From Amycolatopsis balhimycina FH 1894 (GTDB lineage: Bacteria; Actinomycetota; Actinomycetes; Mycobacteriales; Pseudonocardiaceae): DNA of 64,000 nucleotides. The notes beneath the pieces are model-generated. The model was given only the letters and a program-made list of their open reading frames with translations. It was not told where the DNA came from and ran no database searches. The DNA is taken from contig NZ_KB913037.1 of NCBI RefSeq assembly GCF_000384295.1, positions 10,181,508 to 10,245,507 of the forward strand, written 5' to 3'. Both the position numbers and the translations under genes were made by a program. Positions 27,435 to 35,792 of the stretch are shown piece by piece. Every line of letters starts with the position of its first letter. The stretch's first letter is position 1.

Positions 27435-29282
27435 GTGGACCTCTCGCGTCAGCGGCCGCGCGTCCGCCGTGGCCTGGCCGCCCTCATGATCACGGGAGCA
27501 CTGACCGGTGCCTCCACCGTGGCTCTCTCCGAGCCGGCCCGGGCCGCGGACGAGTCGGTCTCGGTCGACTTCTCCCTCGCCGGCGGCTCGCCGTCCTACC
27601 GCGCTTCCGGCTGGATCTACGGCATGACCGAGGACGCTTCGGCACCGGCCGACCACTTCTTCCGCGACGTGAAGTTCCAGGCGATGCGGGCCGGTGGCGC
27701 GCAGCTGGACAGCCCGGGCGGCTGGGTGTCCGGCAAGTACGACCGGCGGTGGAACGCCACCCGCGCCCAGCTGCTGCGCACCCGCTCGCTCGGTGGCCAG
27801 TTCGTCCTGCTCGTGCACGACCTCTGGGGCGCGGACGGCTACCCGATCTCGCGGTTCCCCGGCGACAACGGCGACTGGACCGACTACGACAGCTTCCTCA
27901 CCCGCCTGATCAACGACGTGCGGGCCACCGGCGCCCCGGTGGAGTGGGACATCTGGAACGAGCCCAACATCTCGCTGTTCTGGAACCGGCCGCAGAGCCA
28001 GTACTTCGCCATGTGGCAGCGTGCGTACCAGCGCATCCGGGCGGCGTTCCCGGGGCAGCCGATCGTCGGCCCGAGCCTCGCCGGCGTCCCGTCGACGTCG
28101 GCGAGCTGGTGGACGCAGTACCTCGACTTCGTCCGCGGTGCCGGCGTGGTTCCGGACATCGTGAGCTGGCACTCCCTGCCGGGTGATCCGGTGGCCAACG
28201 TCGCCGCGGCCGACGCGTCCCTCGGCTCGCGCGGCATCCCGCATCCGCGTCCGTACCAGATCAACGAGTACGGGGCGTCGAACGAGCAGAACCCCGGCGA
28301 CGGCTCGTGGTACATCGCCCGGCTGGAGCGGGCCGGCGCCGACGGGCTGCGCGCGAACTGGGCGAGCGGCGGGAACCTGCACAACGACCTCGCCAACCTG
28401 CTCGTCCACAACTCCGCGGGCCAGTACCAGCCCAAGGGCGAGTGGTGGGTGTACCGGTTCTACGGCTCGCAGACCGGCGCAATCGTGGCGACCACGCCCA
28501 GCGGGTCGTACGACCCGTTCGCCACGAAGGCGACTGGGGTCGCGAAGGTCCTGGTCGGTGGCGGCGGCACGACCGGCACCGTCGCGGTGGCCCTGCGGCG
28601 CCTGGACACCACCGCGGGGATCGTCCAGAACAACCAGGTCCGGGTGCTCGTCCAGCGGATCCCGTACAACGGCGGCGCCGCGGTCGCCGGCCCGGTGACC
28701 GTCCAGAACTCGGTGGTGAACGTCTCCGGCGGCGCGGTGACCGTCAACGTCCCGCACACCAACGTCGACGACAGCTACACGATCACGCTGCTCCCGCCGG
28801 GGGACGCCGGGTTCCAGTCCGTCGCCGTCGCCCAGCACTCCCAGCAGTGCCTGGACAACACGGACCTGAGCACCGCCGACGGCAACCGGCAGCAGCAGTT
28901 CTCCTGCGAGGGCGGTGACCAGCAGCAGTGGAACTTCCGCCCGGTACCCGGCGTCGCGGGCACCTACACGCTCACCAACCAGCAGTCGGGCAAATGCCTC
29001 GAGGTGGCGGGCGCGTCGACCGCCGACGCGGCGGCCGTCCAGCAGGGGAGCTGTTCGGACGGCGCCCAGAACCAGCAGTTCACCCTGCGCAAGGTGACCT
29101 ACGGCGGCAACGACTCCCACGACTACCAGCTCGCCGCGCGGCACAGCGGAAAGTGCGTCGACGTGAACGGCGCCTCCACCGCCGCGCGGGCGCAGCTGAT
29201 CCAGTGGCCGTGCCGGGCGGTCAGCCAGGGCAGCCCGCTCAACCAGACCTGGCGCCTGTGGGGGATCGCTCCGGCCGGCTGA
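27435..29282 (+). CDS. clan GH-A glycoside hydrolase (GH39-like) with ricin-type module, secreted
   Basis: A 615-residue precursor with signal peptide to about residue 38 (ARA before ADESV). The TIM-barrel part (about 50-370) has WDIWNEPNIS (acid/base Glu about 176) and QINEYGA (nucleophile Glu about 278), the NEP/E pair of clan GH-A as in GH39 and GH5. A beta-sandwich follows (about 385-465), then a ricin-type trefoil (about 470-612). Substrate not assignable; beta-xylosidase-like or arabinosidase-like activity would fit the locus. GTG start with AAGGAG 7 nt upstream. Alone behind two GAACCGGTTC operators. Confidence 0.8.
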   Translation: MDLSRQRPRVRRGLAALMITGALTGASTVALSEPARAADESVSVDFSLAGGSPSYRASGWIYGMTEDASAPADHFFRDVKFQAMRAGGAQLDSPGGWVSGKYDRRWNATRAQLLRTRSLGGQFVLLVHDLWGADGYPISRFPGDNGDWTDYDSFLTRLINDVRATGAPVEWDIWNEPNISLFWNRPQSQYFAMWQRAYQRIRAAFPGQPIVGPSLAGVPSTSASWWTQYLDFVRGAGVVPDIVSWHSLPGDPVANVAAADASLGSRGIPHPRPYQINEYGASNEQNPGDGSWYIARLERAGADGLRANWASGGNLHNDLANLLVHNSAGQYQPKGEWWVYRFYGSQTGAIVATTPSGSYDPFATKATGVAKVLVGGGGTTGTVAVALRRLDTTAGIVQNNQVRVLVQRIPYNGGAAVAGPVTVQNSVVNVSGGAVTVNVPHTNVDDSYTITLLPPGDAGFQSVAVAQHSQQCLDNTDLSTADGNRQQQFSCEGGDQQQWNFRPVPGVAGTYTLTNQQSGKCLEVAGASTADAAAVQQGSCSDGAQNQQFTLRKVTYGGNDSHDYQLAARHSGKCVDVNGASTAARAQLIQWPCRAVSQGSPLNQTWRLWGIAPAG

Positions 29283-29309
29283 CGGCCCTCGGTCCGGCTT
29301 CCTGACGAA

Positions 29310-29364
29310 GTTCGTGAAGGCCACCTTGAGGAACTTCAAGTTCCTCAAGGTGGCCTTCACGAAC
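29310..29364. terminator. 27-bp perfect inverted repeat between convergent genes
   Basis: Two perfect 27-bp arms (starting GTTCGTGAAGGCCACCTTGA) are separated by a single base. It is a very stable hairpin between the plus-strand hydrolase and the minus-strand glycosyltransferase, so a bidirectional terminator is likely. The sequence may belong to an intergenic repeat family; no second copy is in this window. Confidence 0.7.
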
Positions 29365-29447
29365 GCACCTGCCGTGCGCCCGGAACTGGGCGATGATCCG
29401 CTCGTTTCAGCGGGCCGGTGTGATGACCTCGGCTGCTATGGCGTGCT

Positions 29448-31466
29448 TCACTTTCCGGACGAGAGAGCGGGGATGACCGGGTGGGTGGCGATGTCGGCGT
29501 AGACCCCTTCGAACTGGTCCAATGTGGACTCCAGGTCGTGCGCGCCGATCAGGTCGAGGCTGGCCTTGCCCATGGCCGTCCTGGTCCGCTCGTCGGTCAG
29601 GACGGCGGTGAGCAGCCTGGCCAGCTCCGCCGGGTCGCCGGGTGGGTAGAGCCAGCCGTTGCGTCCCGGGTGCACGAGGTGGGGGAGGGCCATCGCGTCC
29701 GCGGCCACGACGGGCTTGCCGGCCGCCATCGCCTCCATGGTCACCAGGCTCTGCAGCTCGGCGGTGCCCGGCATGCAGAACACGGCGCACCGCCGGTAGG
29801 CCCGGACCAGGTCCTCGTCCGGGACGAACCCGTGGAAGGTGACCCGGTCCGCGATGCCCAGCCGCGCGGCCTGCGCCTCCAGCCGGGCGCGTTCGCTGCC
29901 GTCGCCGACGAGCTCCACCCGCACGTGCGGTGGCAGCATGACGGCGGCTTCGAGCAGTTCGTGGACGTTCTTCTCCGCGTCCAGCCTGCCCACGAACAAC
30001 ACCGACGGCGCGGCGGCGGGTTCCGTCGGCGGGCCCGCGTAGTGCGCGCGGTCGATCCCACAGGAGATCGCCATCACCGGCCGGTTGAGGCCGTTCTGTT
30101 CGAGCAGCTGGGCCGCGCGGGGAGTCGGGGTCGTGCAGACCGTGGCCCGGCCGAAGATCCGCACGAGGTCGTGCCACGCCAGCCGGGCGAGGGGGCGGTG
30201 GGTCCAGCGGGGCAGCGGACCGTAGCCCAGCAGGTTCTCCGGCATGAAGTGGTTGGTGGCGACCACGGGGATGTTCCGTGCCGCGGTCGCGGCCCGCACC
30301 GCGCTGCGGCCGATCAGGAAGTGGGCCTGGGTGTGCACGACGTCGGGGTCGATCCCGGCGAGCAACGCGGGCACGGCCTTGGCGGTGCGCCACGGCGGGC
30401 AGATCCGGAACGTCGGGTGGAACGGCGTGCGCACGGAACCGATCCGGTGGACCGTCACCCCGCCCGCCGTCTCGGTGAACGTCTCGCCGGTGGGCGACGG
30501 GCAGACGACGTGCACCTCGTTCCCGCGGCCGGCCAGCCCGGACGCGAGCCGGTAGGCGAAGTTGGCCGCACCGTTCACGTCCGGCGGGTAGGTGTCCGCG
30601 GTGATCGCGACGCGTAACGGGCCCTCGCGACGCGGACGGCGAACCGAAGCGGTTTCCGCGGGCGCCGGTACCTCGCGGGCCAGGAGCAGCAGCCCAGCCA
30701 CGGCGACGACGCCGGGCACGGCGATGCCGGCCAGCCGGCCCGGTGTCATCTCGCCGTAGGCGAAGACGCCGATGAGGACCGCGCTCAGCGGGTCGGCGAT
30801 CGTGGTCGCGCCGGCCACGACCGGGGCGGGGCCACTGGCGTAGGCCTGGTGCAGCAGCCACGCCCCGGCGAGGGTCGCCGCCCCCGCCTCGGCGACCACG
30901 ACGGCGGCGGTCGCGCCGGTGAGCGGGGCGACCGCCGCCGCCCGGACGAGCGCCGAGGTGAACCCGAAGAGCACGGCGGTCGCGAGCGCGAGGAGCAGGC
31001 ACCGGGCACGGCCCCGGGTGAACCGGGCCGCCACGGCCAGACCCGCCGCGGCGAGCACGGCCCACTGCGCGGTCCCGAGGCCGGGCGCCGGCAGAGCGGT
31101 GTTCGTCGCCATCGCCGACAGTGCGACGAACCCCGCCACACCGGTCACGCTCATCGCCAGCGCGGCGAGCACCGCCCGGGTCAGCACGGTCCTCGCGAGG
31201 AACACCGTGAGCACGAGGGTGAGCACGCCGATCGGCTGCACCACGGCCAGCGGCGCCATGGTGAGCGCGAGGACGTGCAGGGCGGCGCCGAGCCCGGCGA
31301 GCCCGATCCCGGCGTACCAGCCGGGCGTGCGCAGGATCGTCCGGAGCCCGGCCGGTCCGAGCTCCGGGCTCGTGGTCGCCCCGCGGACGGCCTGGTGTTG
31401 CAAGTGGACGGTGGCGGCGAAGCAGCACGCACCGGCGGCCGCGAGACCGATGGCCAGTGTCAGCAT
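29448..31466 (-). CDS. fusion of DMT/EamA-type membrane domain with GT4 glycosyltransferase
   Basis: A 672-residue protein. Residues about 1-280 are nine or ten hydrophobic segments of the DMT/EamA-like type (VVQPIGVLTLVLTVFLA, then a second half with AGATTIADPLSAVLIGVFAYGE). Residues about 295-665 are a GT-B glycosyltransferase of family GT4: Gly-rich start ADTYPPDVNGAANFAYRLASG, and donor site FVGRLDAEKNV, then EX7E-like PGTAELQSLVTMEAMAAGKPVV. Such GT4 enzymes use GDP-mannose or UDP-sugars to build phospholipid mannosides or glycolipids. The fusion could couple lipid handling to glycosylation. ATG 31466 overlaps the DUF998 gene end; GAGAGG precedes it. Confidence 0.85.
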   Translation of the reverse strand: MLTLAIGLAAAGACCFAATVHLQHQAVRGATTSPELGPAGLRTILRTPGWYAGIGLAGLGAALHVLALTMAPLAVVQPIGVLTLVLTVFLARTVLTRAVLAALAMSVTGVAGFVALSAMATNTALPAPGLGTAQWAVLAAAGLAVAARFTRGRARCLLLALATAVLFGFTSALVRAAAVAPLTGATAAVVVAEAGAATLAGAWLLHQAYASGPAPVVAGATTIADPLSAVLIGVFAYGEMTPGRLAGIAVPGVVAVAGLLLLAREVPAPAETASVRRPRREGPLRVAITADTYPPDVNGAANFAYRLASGLAGRGNEVHVVCPSPTGETFTETAGGVTVHRIGSVRTPFHPTFRICPPWRTAKAVPALLAGIDPDVVHTQAHFLIGRSAVRAATAARNIPVVATNHFMPENLLGYGPLPRWTHRPLARLAWHDLVRIFGRATVCTTPTPRAAQLLEQNGLNRPVMAISCGIDRAHYAGPPTEPAAAPSVLFVGRLDAEKNVHELLEAAVMLPPHVRVELVGDGSERARLEAQAARLGIADRVTFHGFVPDEDLVRAYRRCAVFCMPGTAELQSLVTMEAMAAGKPVVAADAMALPHLVHPGRNGWLYPPGDPAELARLLTAVLTDERTRTAMGKASLDLIGAHDLESTLDQFEGVYADIATHPVIPALSSGK

Positions 31467-32152
31467 GATTTCCTCTCGGAACGCAGGACGGCGAGGGCCG
31501 GCTCGCCGAGCAGGACGAGGTAGACGACGAACACGAGCCGTTCGGTGAGCCCCTGGAACAGCGGGCCGTCGAAGGCGCGAGACGGTGCGAGGAGCACCGG
31601 CAGCTGGCTCAGCAGGAACACCGCGAGCGCGCCCCAGGCCCAGCGGGTCTGCCGCCGGATCCGCCCGGCGAGGCGGCGGTGTGCCGGGTGGGCCGCCGCG
31701 CTCCGGGCGAAGAGCCCGGCCGCGGCCGGCAGGCTGACGAACAGCACCAGGCCCGCGTAGCGGTGGACCTCGGCGGAGAACGTCATCGGCGCGCCCGTGG
31801 GCGTGGTGGGGAAGAAGGCGCAGAGCGTCAGCCCGGCACACCAGCAGCACCCCAGCGCCACCATCGGCCGGGTGACCGGCAGCCCGGCCCGGGACAGCCC
31901 GGCCGGCAGGCACCCGGTGCCCGCCGCCATCGTCAGGACGCAGACGGCGAAGCCGGTGGTGTCACCGGACAGGACGTAGTCGCTGATCACCTGCCGGATC
32001 GGATCGACCTCGGCCGCCTGCGCGACGTGCAGGACGAGCGCGGTGACCACGGACAGGCCGAAGCACACGAGCGCGGCGATGGCCCACGCGCCCGCGTTGC
32101 CTCGCCGGAGGGGCACGGACTCGGGACGGGCCCGGGATTCGACGGAGTACAC
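31460..32152 (-). CDS. DUF998 family membrane protein
   Basis: A 230-residue protein with six predicted membrane segments and the DUF998 pattern (HxxxxDPIRQVISDYVLSGDTT near residue 50, then FPTTPTG about 117, VHRYAG about 130). Function unknown; members are six-TM membrane proteins. The GTG start has no obvious Shine-Dalgarno. It overlaps the GT4 fusion by 7 bp, forming a two-gene operon. TTAAGAA repeats like those before the two-component operon lie 34-62 bp upstream. Confidence 0.8.
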   Translation of the reverse strand: MYSVESRARPESVPLRRGNAGAWAIAALVCFGLSVVTALVLHVAQAAEVDPIRQVISDYVLSGDTTGFAVCVLTMAAGTGCLPAGLSRAGLPVTRPMVALGCCWCAGLTLCAFFPTTPTGAPMTFSAEVHRYAGLVLFVSLPAAAGLFARSAAAHPAHRRLAGRIRRQTRWAWGALAVFLLSQLPVLLAPSRAFDGPLFQGLTERLVFVVYLVLLGEPALAVLRSERKSC

Positions 32153-32185
32153 GATTCGAATCTCGGGCCCGCGAATGAAAGAACT

Positions 32186-32214
32186 TTAAGAACCACCGCC
32201 GAGCCGGTTAAGAA
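32186..32214. promoter_or_regulatory. TTAAGAA direct repeats upstream of DUF998-GT4 operon
   Basis: TTAAGAA at 32186-32192 and again at 32208-32214, spaced 22 bp (two helical turns), just upstream of the DUF998 gene and at the 3' end of the kinase gene. The same 7-mer, at 11-bp spacing, precedes the response-regulator gene. Probable OmpR-type binding site. Confidence 0.55.
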
Positions 32215-33679
32215 AAGCCGAGGGCACCCGCACTTTGAGTTCCGCGCCGCCGCCCGGCGCCGCACCGGCCACCACACTGCCCTCGTGCGCCTCGACGATC
32301 TGCGCCACGATCGCCAGCCCCAGGCCGGAGCCGGGCATGGACCGGGCGGCGGTGGCCCGGTAGAAGCGCTCGAAGACCTTCGGCCGGTCCTGCTCGCTGA
32401 TCCCCGGTCCTTCGTCGGCGACCGTCAGCTCGGCGAACCCGTCCGCCGCCGACAGCCGCACCTGGACGGTCCCGCCGGGCGGGCTCCACTTCGCGGCGTT
32501 GTCCAGCAGGTTCAGCACCACGCGGGACAACCCGCCCGGCCGGCCGGACATCGCGGCGGGCACGGCCGAAACGGCGAAGACGACCTGGGGCCACCGGGCG
32601 CGGGCGCGGATGACAGCGCCGGCGACGACGTCGGCCAGGTCCAGGGGCTCGAACGGCTCCGGGTCGGTGTTCTCCGCGGCCAGTTCGACCAGCTCGGCCG
32701 TGAGGGTGGTCAGCTCCTCGGCCTGGACCCCGAGATCCCGCAGCAGCCGGGTCCGGTCGTCCGGCGAGAGCACTTTGCCGGACGCACGCTGCTGTTCGGC
32801 GTAGGTGAGCAGCTCGACGTTGGTGCGCAGGCTGGTCAACGGCGTCCGCAGCTCGTGGCCCGCGTCCTGCACGAGCTGCTGCTGGGCGGCCCTCGACGCG
32901 GCGAGCGCGGTCAGCATCCGGTTGAACGCGGTGGCGAGCCGGGCGATCTCGTCGCGGCCGTCCGCCGGGATCCAGCTGTCCAGGTCCTGAGTCCTGGCCA
33001 CCTCCTCCACGGCACCGGTGAGCCGGTGGACCGGCCGCAGGCCCGCCCGCGCGACGCCCCAGCCGACCACGCCCGCGAGGGCGGCGCCGGCGAACCCGAT
33101 CCAGGTGAGCAGGGTCCGGAGATCGTCGAGGGTGCTCTCGATGCCGACGACCCGGCCGGCGACCTGGACCGCGCCACCGGCCCGGGGAGTCGTGCTCACC
33201 CGGTAGATCGTCTCGTCGCCCGGCCCGGCGTCGGCGAGGTCCAGGCCGCTCCCGGTCGCCGCGATCCGGACGGCGGGCGAGCTCACCGGCCCCAGCCACG
33301 CCGAGCCGGCGCTGCTCGACACCGGGTGCCCGGCGCTGTCGAGGAACCGGACGACGACGGGCGGCGGCGGGCCCGCCATGCCGAGCAGCTGCGTGATTTC
33401 CGGTGACAGGTCGTTGTCCCACCAGTTGCTCGGCAGCTCGTCGGCGGCGTGCACGATGCGCAGCGCCGCCTCGGGAGTGGCCGCCCGCGAGGCCGCGCCG
33501 GTGTCGGCGCTCAGCTGGAGATCCATGTTGGCGTACATCCGGCCGTGCATCAGCCACCAGCCCGCCAGCGACACGACGATCACCGCGAGCGCGACCCCGA
33601 ACGCGGACAGCAGCCCGACCCGCGCGCGCAGGCTGAACTTCCGCCGTGCGATGACGCGCAGCCGGTCGGCCGGCCTCAC
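32186..33679 (-). CDS. OmpR-type sensor histidine kinase
   Basis: A 497-residue membrane kinase: TM1 at about 20-42, extracytoplasmic sensor about 43-185, TM2 about 188-208, HAMP about 210-262, HisKA with phospho-acceptor His in [14 protein letters not shown] (about 275), and HATPase with N box [12 protein letters not shown]1 DEGPGIS and G2 GSGLGLAIV. The GTG start overlaps the regulator's stop (GTGA). The pair resembles actinobacterial envelope-stress systems of the MprAB/PrrAB type; the signal is unknown. Confidence 0.92.
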   Translation of the reverse strand: MRPADRLRVIARRKFSLRARVGLLSAFGVALAVIVVSLAGWWLMHGRMYANMDLQLSADTGAASRAATPEAALRIVHAADELPSNWWDNDLSPEITQLLGMAGPPPPVVVRFLDSAGHPVSSSAGSAWLGPVSSPAVRIAATGSGLDLADAGPGDETIYRVSTTPRAGGAVQVAGRVVGIESTLDDLRTLLTWIGFAGAALAGVVGWGVARAGLRPVHRLTGAVEEVARTQDLDSWIPADGRDEIARLATAFNRMLTALAASRAAQQQLVQDAGHELRTPLTSLRTNVELLTYAEQQRASGKVLSPDDRTRLLRDLGVQAEELTTLTAELVELAAENTDPEPFEPLDLADVVAGAVIRARARWPQVVFAVSAVPAAMSGRPGGLSRVVLNLLDNAAKWSPPGGTVQVRLSAADGFAELTVADEGPGISEQDRPKVFERFYRATAARSMPGSGLGLAIVAQIVEAHEGSVVAGAAPGGGAELKVRVPSAFLNRLGGGS

Positions 33680-34368
33680 AGCGGCTCCTCCCGCAGGACG
33701 TAGCCGACGCCGCGGACGGTGTGCAGGAGCCGGCCGGCGCCGTCCGCTTCCAGCTTCTTGCGCAGGTAGCCGAGGTAGACGTCGAGGCTGTTGGAGCTGC
33801 TCCCGAAGTCGAAGCCCCAGACGTGTTCGAAGAGGACGGACCGGGTGAGCACCTGCCGCGGGTGGCGCAGGAACAGCTCGAGGATCGCGAACTCGGTGCG
33901 GGTGAGCCGGATCTGCCGGCCCGCGCGGACGACCTCCCGGGTGGCCGGGTCCAGCGTGAGGTCGCCGAACATCAGCTCCGCCGGGGACTCGGGCGTGACG
34001 GCCTCGTACCGCGCGCGCCGGAGCAGCGCCCGGACCCGGGCGAGCAACTCCTGGAGGGCGAACGGCTTGGCGAGGTAGTCGTCCGCGCCGGCGTCGAGGC
34101 CCGCGACCCGCGCGGTGACGTCCTGGCGGGCGGTGAGCATCAGCACCGGCACGAGGTTCCCGTCCGCGCGCAGCCGCCGGCAGGCTTCCAGGCCGTCGAG
34201 CACCGGCATGGTGACGTCGAGGATGACCCCGTCCGGGCCGCTTTCCCGGATGACTTCCAGCGCCTCCTGCCCGTCCTTCGCGATCTTCACCGCGTACCCC
34301 TCGAACCGGAGCGTCCGCGACAACGAGTCGCACACCGCGTCCTCGTCGTCCGCGATCACGATCAGCAC
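33676..34368 (-). CDS. OmpR-family response regulator
   Basis: A 230-residue protein. The receiver domain (about 1-115) has the acidic pocket DDED, phospho-acceptor Asp in VILDVTMP (about 51), Thr in LMLTAR and Lys in YLAKPF. The winged-helix effector (about 130-228) includes [12 protein letters not shown] and [12 protein letters not shown] start with GGAGG 7 nt upstream. It probably binds the TTAAGAA repeats at 34426-34443 (autoregulation) and 32186-32214. Confidence 0.93.
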   Translation of the reverse strand: MLIVIADDEDAVCDSLSRTLRFEGYAVKIAKDGQEALEVIRESGPDGVILDVTMPVLDGLEACRRLRADGNLVPVLMLTARQDVTARVAGLDAGADDYLAKPFALQELLARVRALLRRARYEAVTPESPAELMFGDLTLDPATREVVRAGRQIRLTRTEFAILELFLRHPRQVLTRSVLFEHVWGFDFGSSSNSLDVYLGYLRKKLEADGAGRLLHTVRGVGYVLREEPL

Positions 34369-34425
34369 CCCACCACCTCCGATGCCGATTGTCCGGTGAG
34401 CGCGGCGGCGCGGCCAGGCGGGCTT

Positions 34426-34443
34426 TTAAGAAACGGCTAAGAA
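34426..34443. promoter_or_regulatory. TTAAGAA/CTAAGAA direct repeat upstream of response regulator
   Basis: TTAAGAA at 34426 and CTAAGAA at 34437 are 11 bp apart, one helical turn, 58-75 bp upstream of the regulator start. This is the arrangement of OmpR-family binding sites. Confidence 0.55.
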
Positions 34444-34509
34444 CGCTGTCCGGACACCGTCGGCGGCGCTGTCTGTAGTCTCGGTGCGTCTGTACAAGGG
34501 AGAAGCGCG

Positions 34510-34947
34510 ATGAAGGTGCGTACGACGATCGAGCTCGGCGGCAAGACCGCGACCGGTTTCGCCGTCCCCGACGAGGTGGTCGACGGCCTCGCCTCGGGGA
34601 GGAGGCCGGCGGTGAAGGTGACCATCAACGGGTTCACGTACCGGACGACCGTGGCCCGGATGGGCGATCGCTTCATGATCCCGTTGAGCGCCGACAACCG
34701 CGCGGGCTGTGGGGTGGCGGCGGGTGACGAGGTCGACGTGCGGATCGAGCTGGACACCGAACCCCGGATCGTGGCGGTTCCCGGGGACTTCGCGGACGCG
34801 CTCGACCAAGCCGGGATCCGGCCGGTGTTCGACAGGATGTCCTACACGCACCGGAAGGAATGGGTGCGCTCGATCGAGGAAGCCAAATCGGAGGCGACCC
34901 GCCGGCGCCGGATCGGCAAGGCGGTCGACGCGATCAAGGCGAAGTGA
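34510..34947 (+). CDS. DUF1905/YdeI-OmdA family protein
   Basis: A 145-residue cytoplasmic protein. Residues about 1-85 form the DUF1905 beta-barrel-like domain (KVRTTIELGGKTATGFAVPDE, then NGFTYRTTVARMGDRFMIPLSA). Residues about 100-140 are the YdeI/OmdA tail (FDRMSYTHRKEWVRSIEEAK, then RRIGKAV). The family is common in actinobacteria and linked to stress or antimicrobial protection, but its biochemistry is not clear. GGGAGAAG precedes the ATG. Confidence 0.85.
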   Translation: MKVRTTIELGGKTATGFAVPDEVVDGLASGRRPAVKVTINGFTYRTTVARMGDRFMIPLSADNRAGCGVAAGDEVDVRIELDTEPRIVAVPGDFADALDQAGIRPVFDRMSYTHRKEWVRSIEEAKSEATRRRRIGKAVDAIKAK

Positions 34948-35351
34948 TCACCGCGATCCGGTCGTGATGATGGCCGCGCCCGGCTGGACCGAACTGCTGC
35001 GCGACGAGGAGATCGCCGCGCCGGCCACGGTCGCGGCCAACGGCTCGCCGTCGGGGTCGGTCACGCACATCGCTGCCGACGGCGCACCGGAGGGCACCGA
35101 GGCCGTCGTCCTCGACCGCGCAAAATCTGACTTGGCGGGGTCGGGCACGAGTACGGCTGCGGCACCCCGCTGGGCAGCACCTGACGCTTCCGCCTGGTCC
35201 AAGCGGGCGCTTGAGCCGCGCGCCGCGCGTCGGCGCAGGGCCTCGACCTCGATGAACTCCGGCGGTCAACCGCACCGGCTCCGGGAGGGCCGTAGCCTCT
35301 TGATGAAGGCGCGGGCCGTCGTCGCGCGGGAGACCGAGCAAAGGAGTGCGT
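34948..35351. other. 404-bp region without a convincing gene; possible decayed coding DNA
   Basis: An open plus-strand frame from 34969 (MMAAPGWTELLRDEEIAAPA) has actinomycete codon bias for its first 50 codons, then runs into Arg/Ala-rich sequence with no stop before the zinc-finger gene. Minus-strand frames are similarly patchy. I see no recognisable domain. It looks like a remnant of one or two genes. AAAGGAG at the right end serves the next gene. Confidence 0.4.
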
Positions 35352-35702
35352 ATGCAAGGAATCGATCCCTCGGTACCGCCGAGCGGCACGGGGTGCGCGG
35401 ACTGCGAGGCCGCGGACCCGGCCGGCTGGTGGTTCCACCTCCGGCGCTGTGCGGAATGCGGCCACGTCGGGTGCTGCGACTCCTCGCCCAGCCAGCACGC
35501 CAGCGCCCACGCCACCGGTACCGGACACCGGATGGCGCGCAGCTTCGAGCCCGGCGAAGAGTGGTTCTGGGACTACGACGAACAAGTGCTGTACGAATCC
35601 GGCCCCGAGCTCGCCGGTCCCGAGCATCGCCCGCTCACCCAGGCCGTGCCGGGGCCGGCCGGGCGCGTGCCCGAGGACTGGACCCAGCACCTGCACCAAT
35701 AA
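35352..35702 (+). CDS. UBP-type zinc-finger protein
   Basis: A 116-residue protein. Residues about 14-70 form a UBP-type zinc finger: paired Cys in CADCE, CAECGHVGCCD, then HASAHATGTGH. The tail is acidic and aromatic (EEWFWDYDEQVLYE), typical of these small bacterial UBP proteins. In eukaryotes the domain binds the ubiquitin C-terminus; the bacterial role is unknown. ATG 35352 is 5 nt after AAGGAG; the in-frame GTG at 35346 would overlap that site and is rejected. Confidence 0.85.
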   Translation: MQGIDPSVPPSGTGCADCEAADPAGWWFHLRRCAECGHVGCCDSSPSQHASAHATGTGHRMARSFEPGEEWFWDYDEQVLYESGPELAGPEHRPLTQAVPGPAGRVPEDWTQHLHQ

Positions 35703-35760
35703 CCCCGATTCTTGTCTCGTTGGCAGCCTGTTCGGGCTGCCAGTTCGGTGCTATTCTGGC

Positions 35761-35774
35761 TTGAAACGTTTCAA
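35761..35774. promoter_or_regulatory. LacI-type operator TTGAAACGTTTCAA (GH78 promoter)
   Basis: A perfect 14-bp palindrome with central CG, ending 18 bp before the rhamnosidase start. A bound repressor here would block transcription or early elongation. It differs from the other palindromes in the window, so it implies a separate regulator. Confidence 0.75.
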
Positions 35775-35792
35775 CAATGAGGTGGAGCGTTC

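Noticed and set aside
31467..31913. N-terminal extension of the DMT-GT4 fusion
   Set aside because: It overlaps the DUF998 gene in another frame; ATG 31466 has a good ribosome site and begins the first membrane segment.
34969..35764. Plus-strand open frame spanning the gene-poor gap and the zinc-finger gene
   Set aside because: After about 50 codons the composition becomes Arg/Ala-rich without domain; the zinc finger lies in another frame with its own ribosome site.
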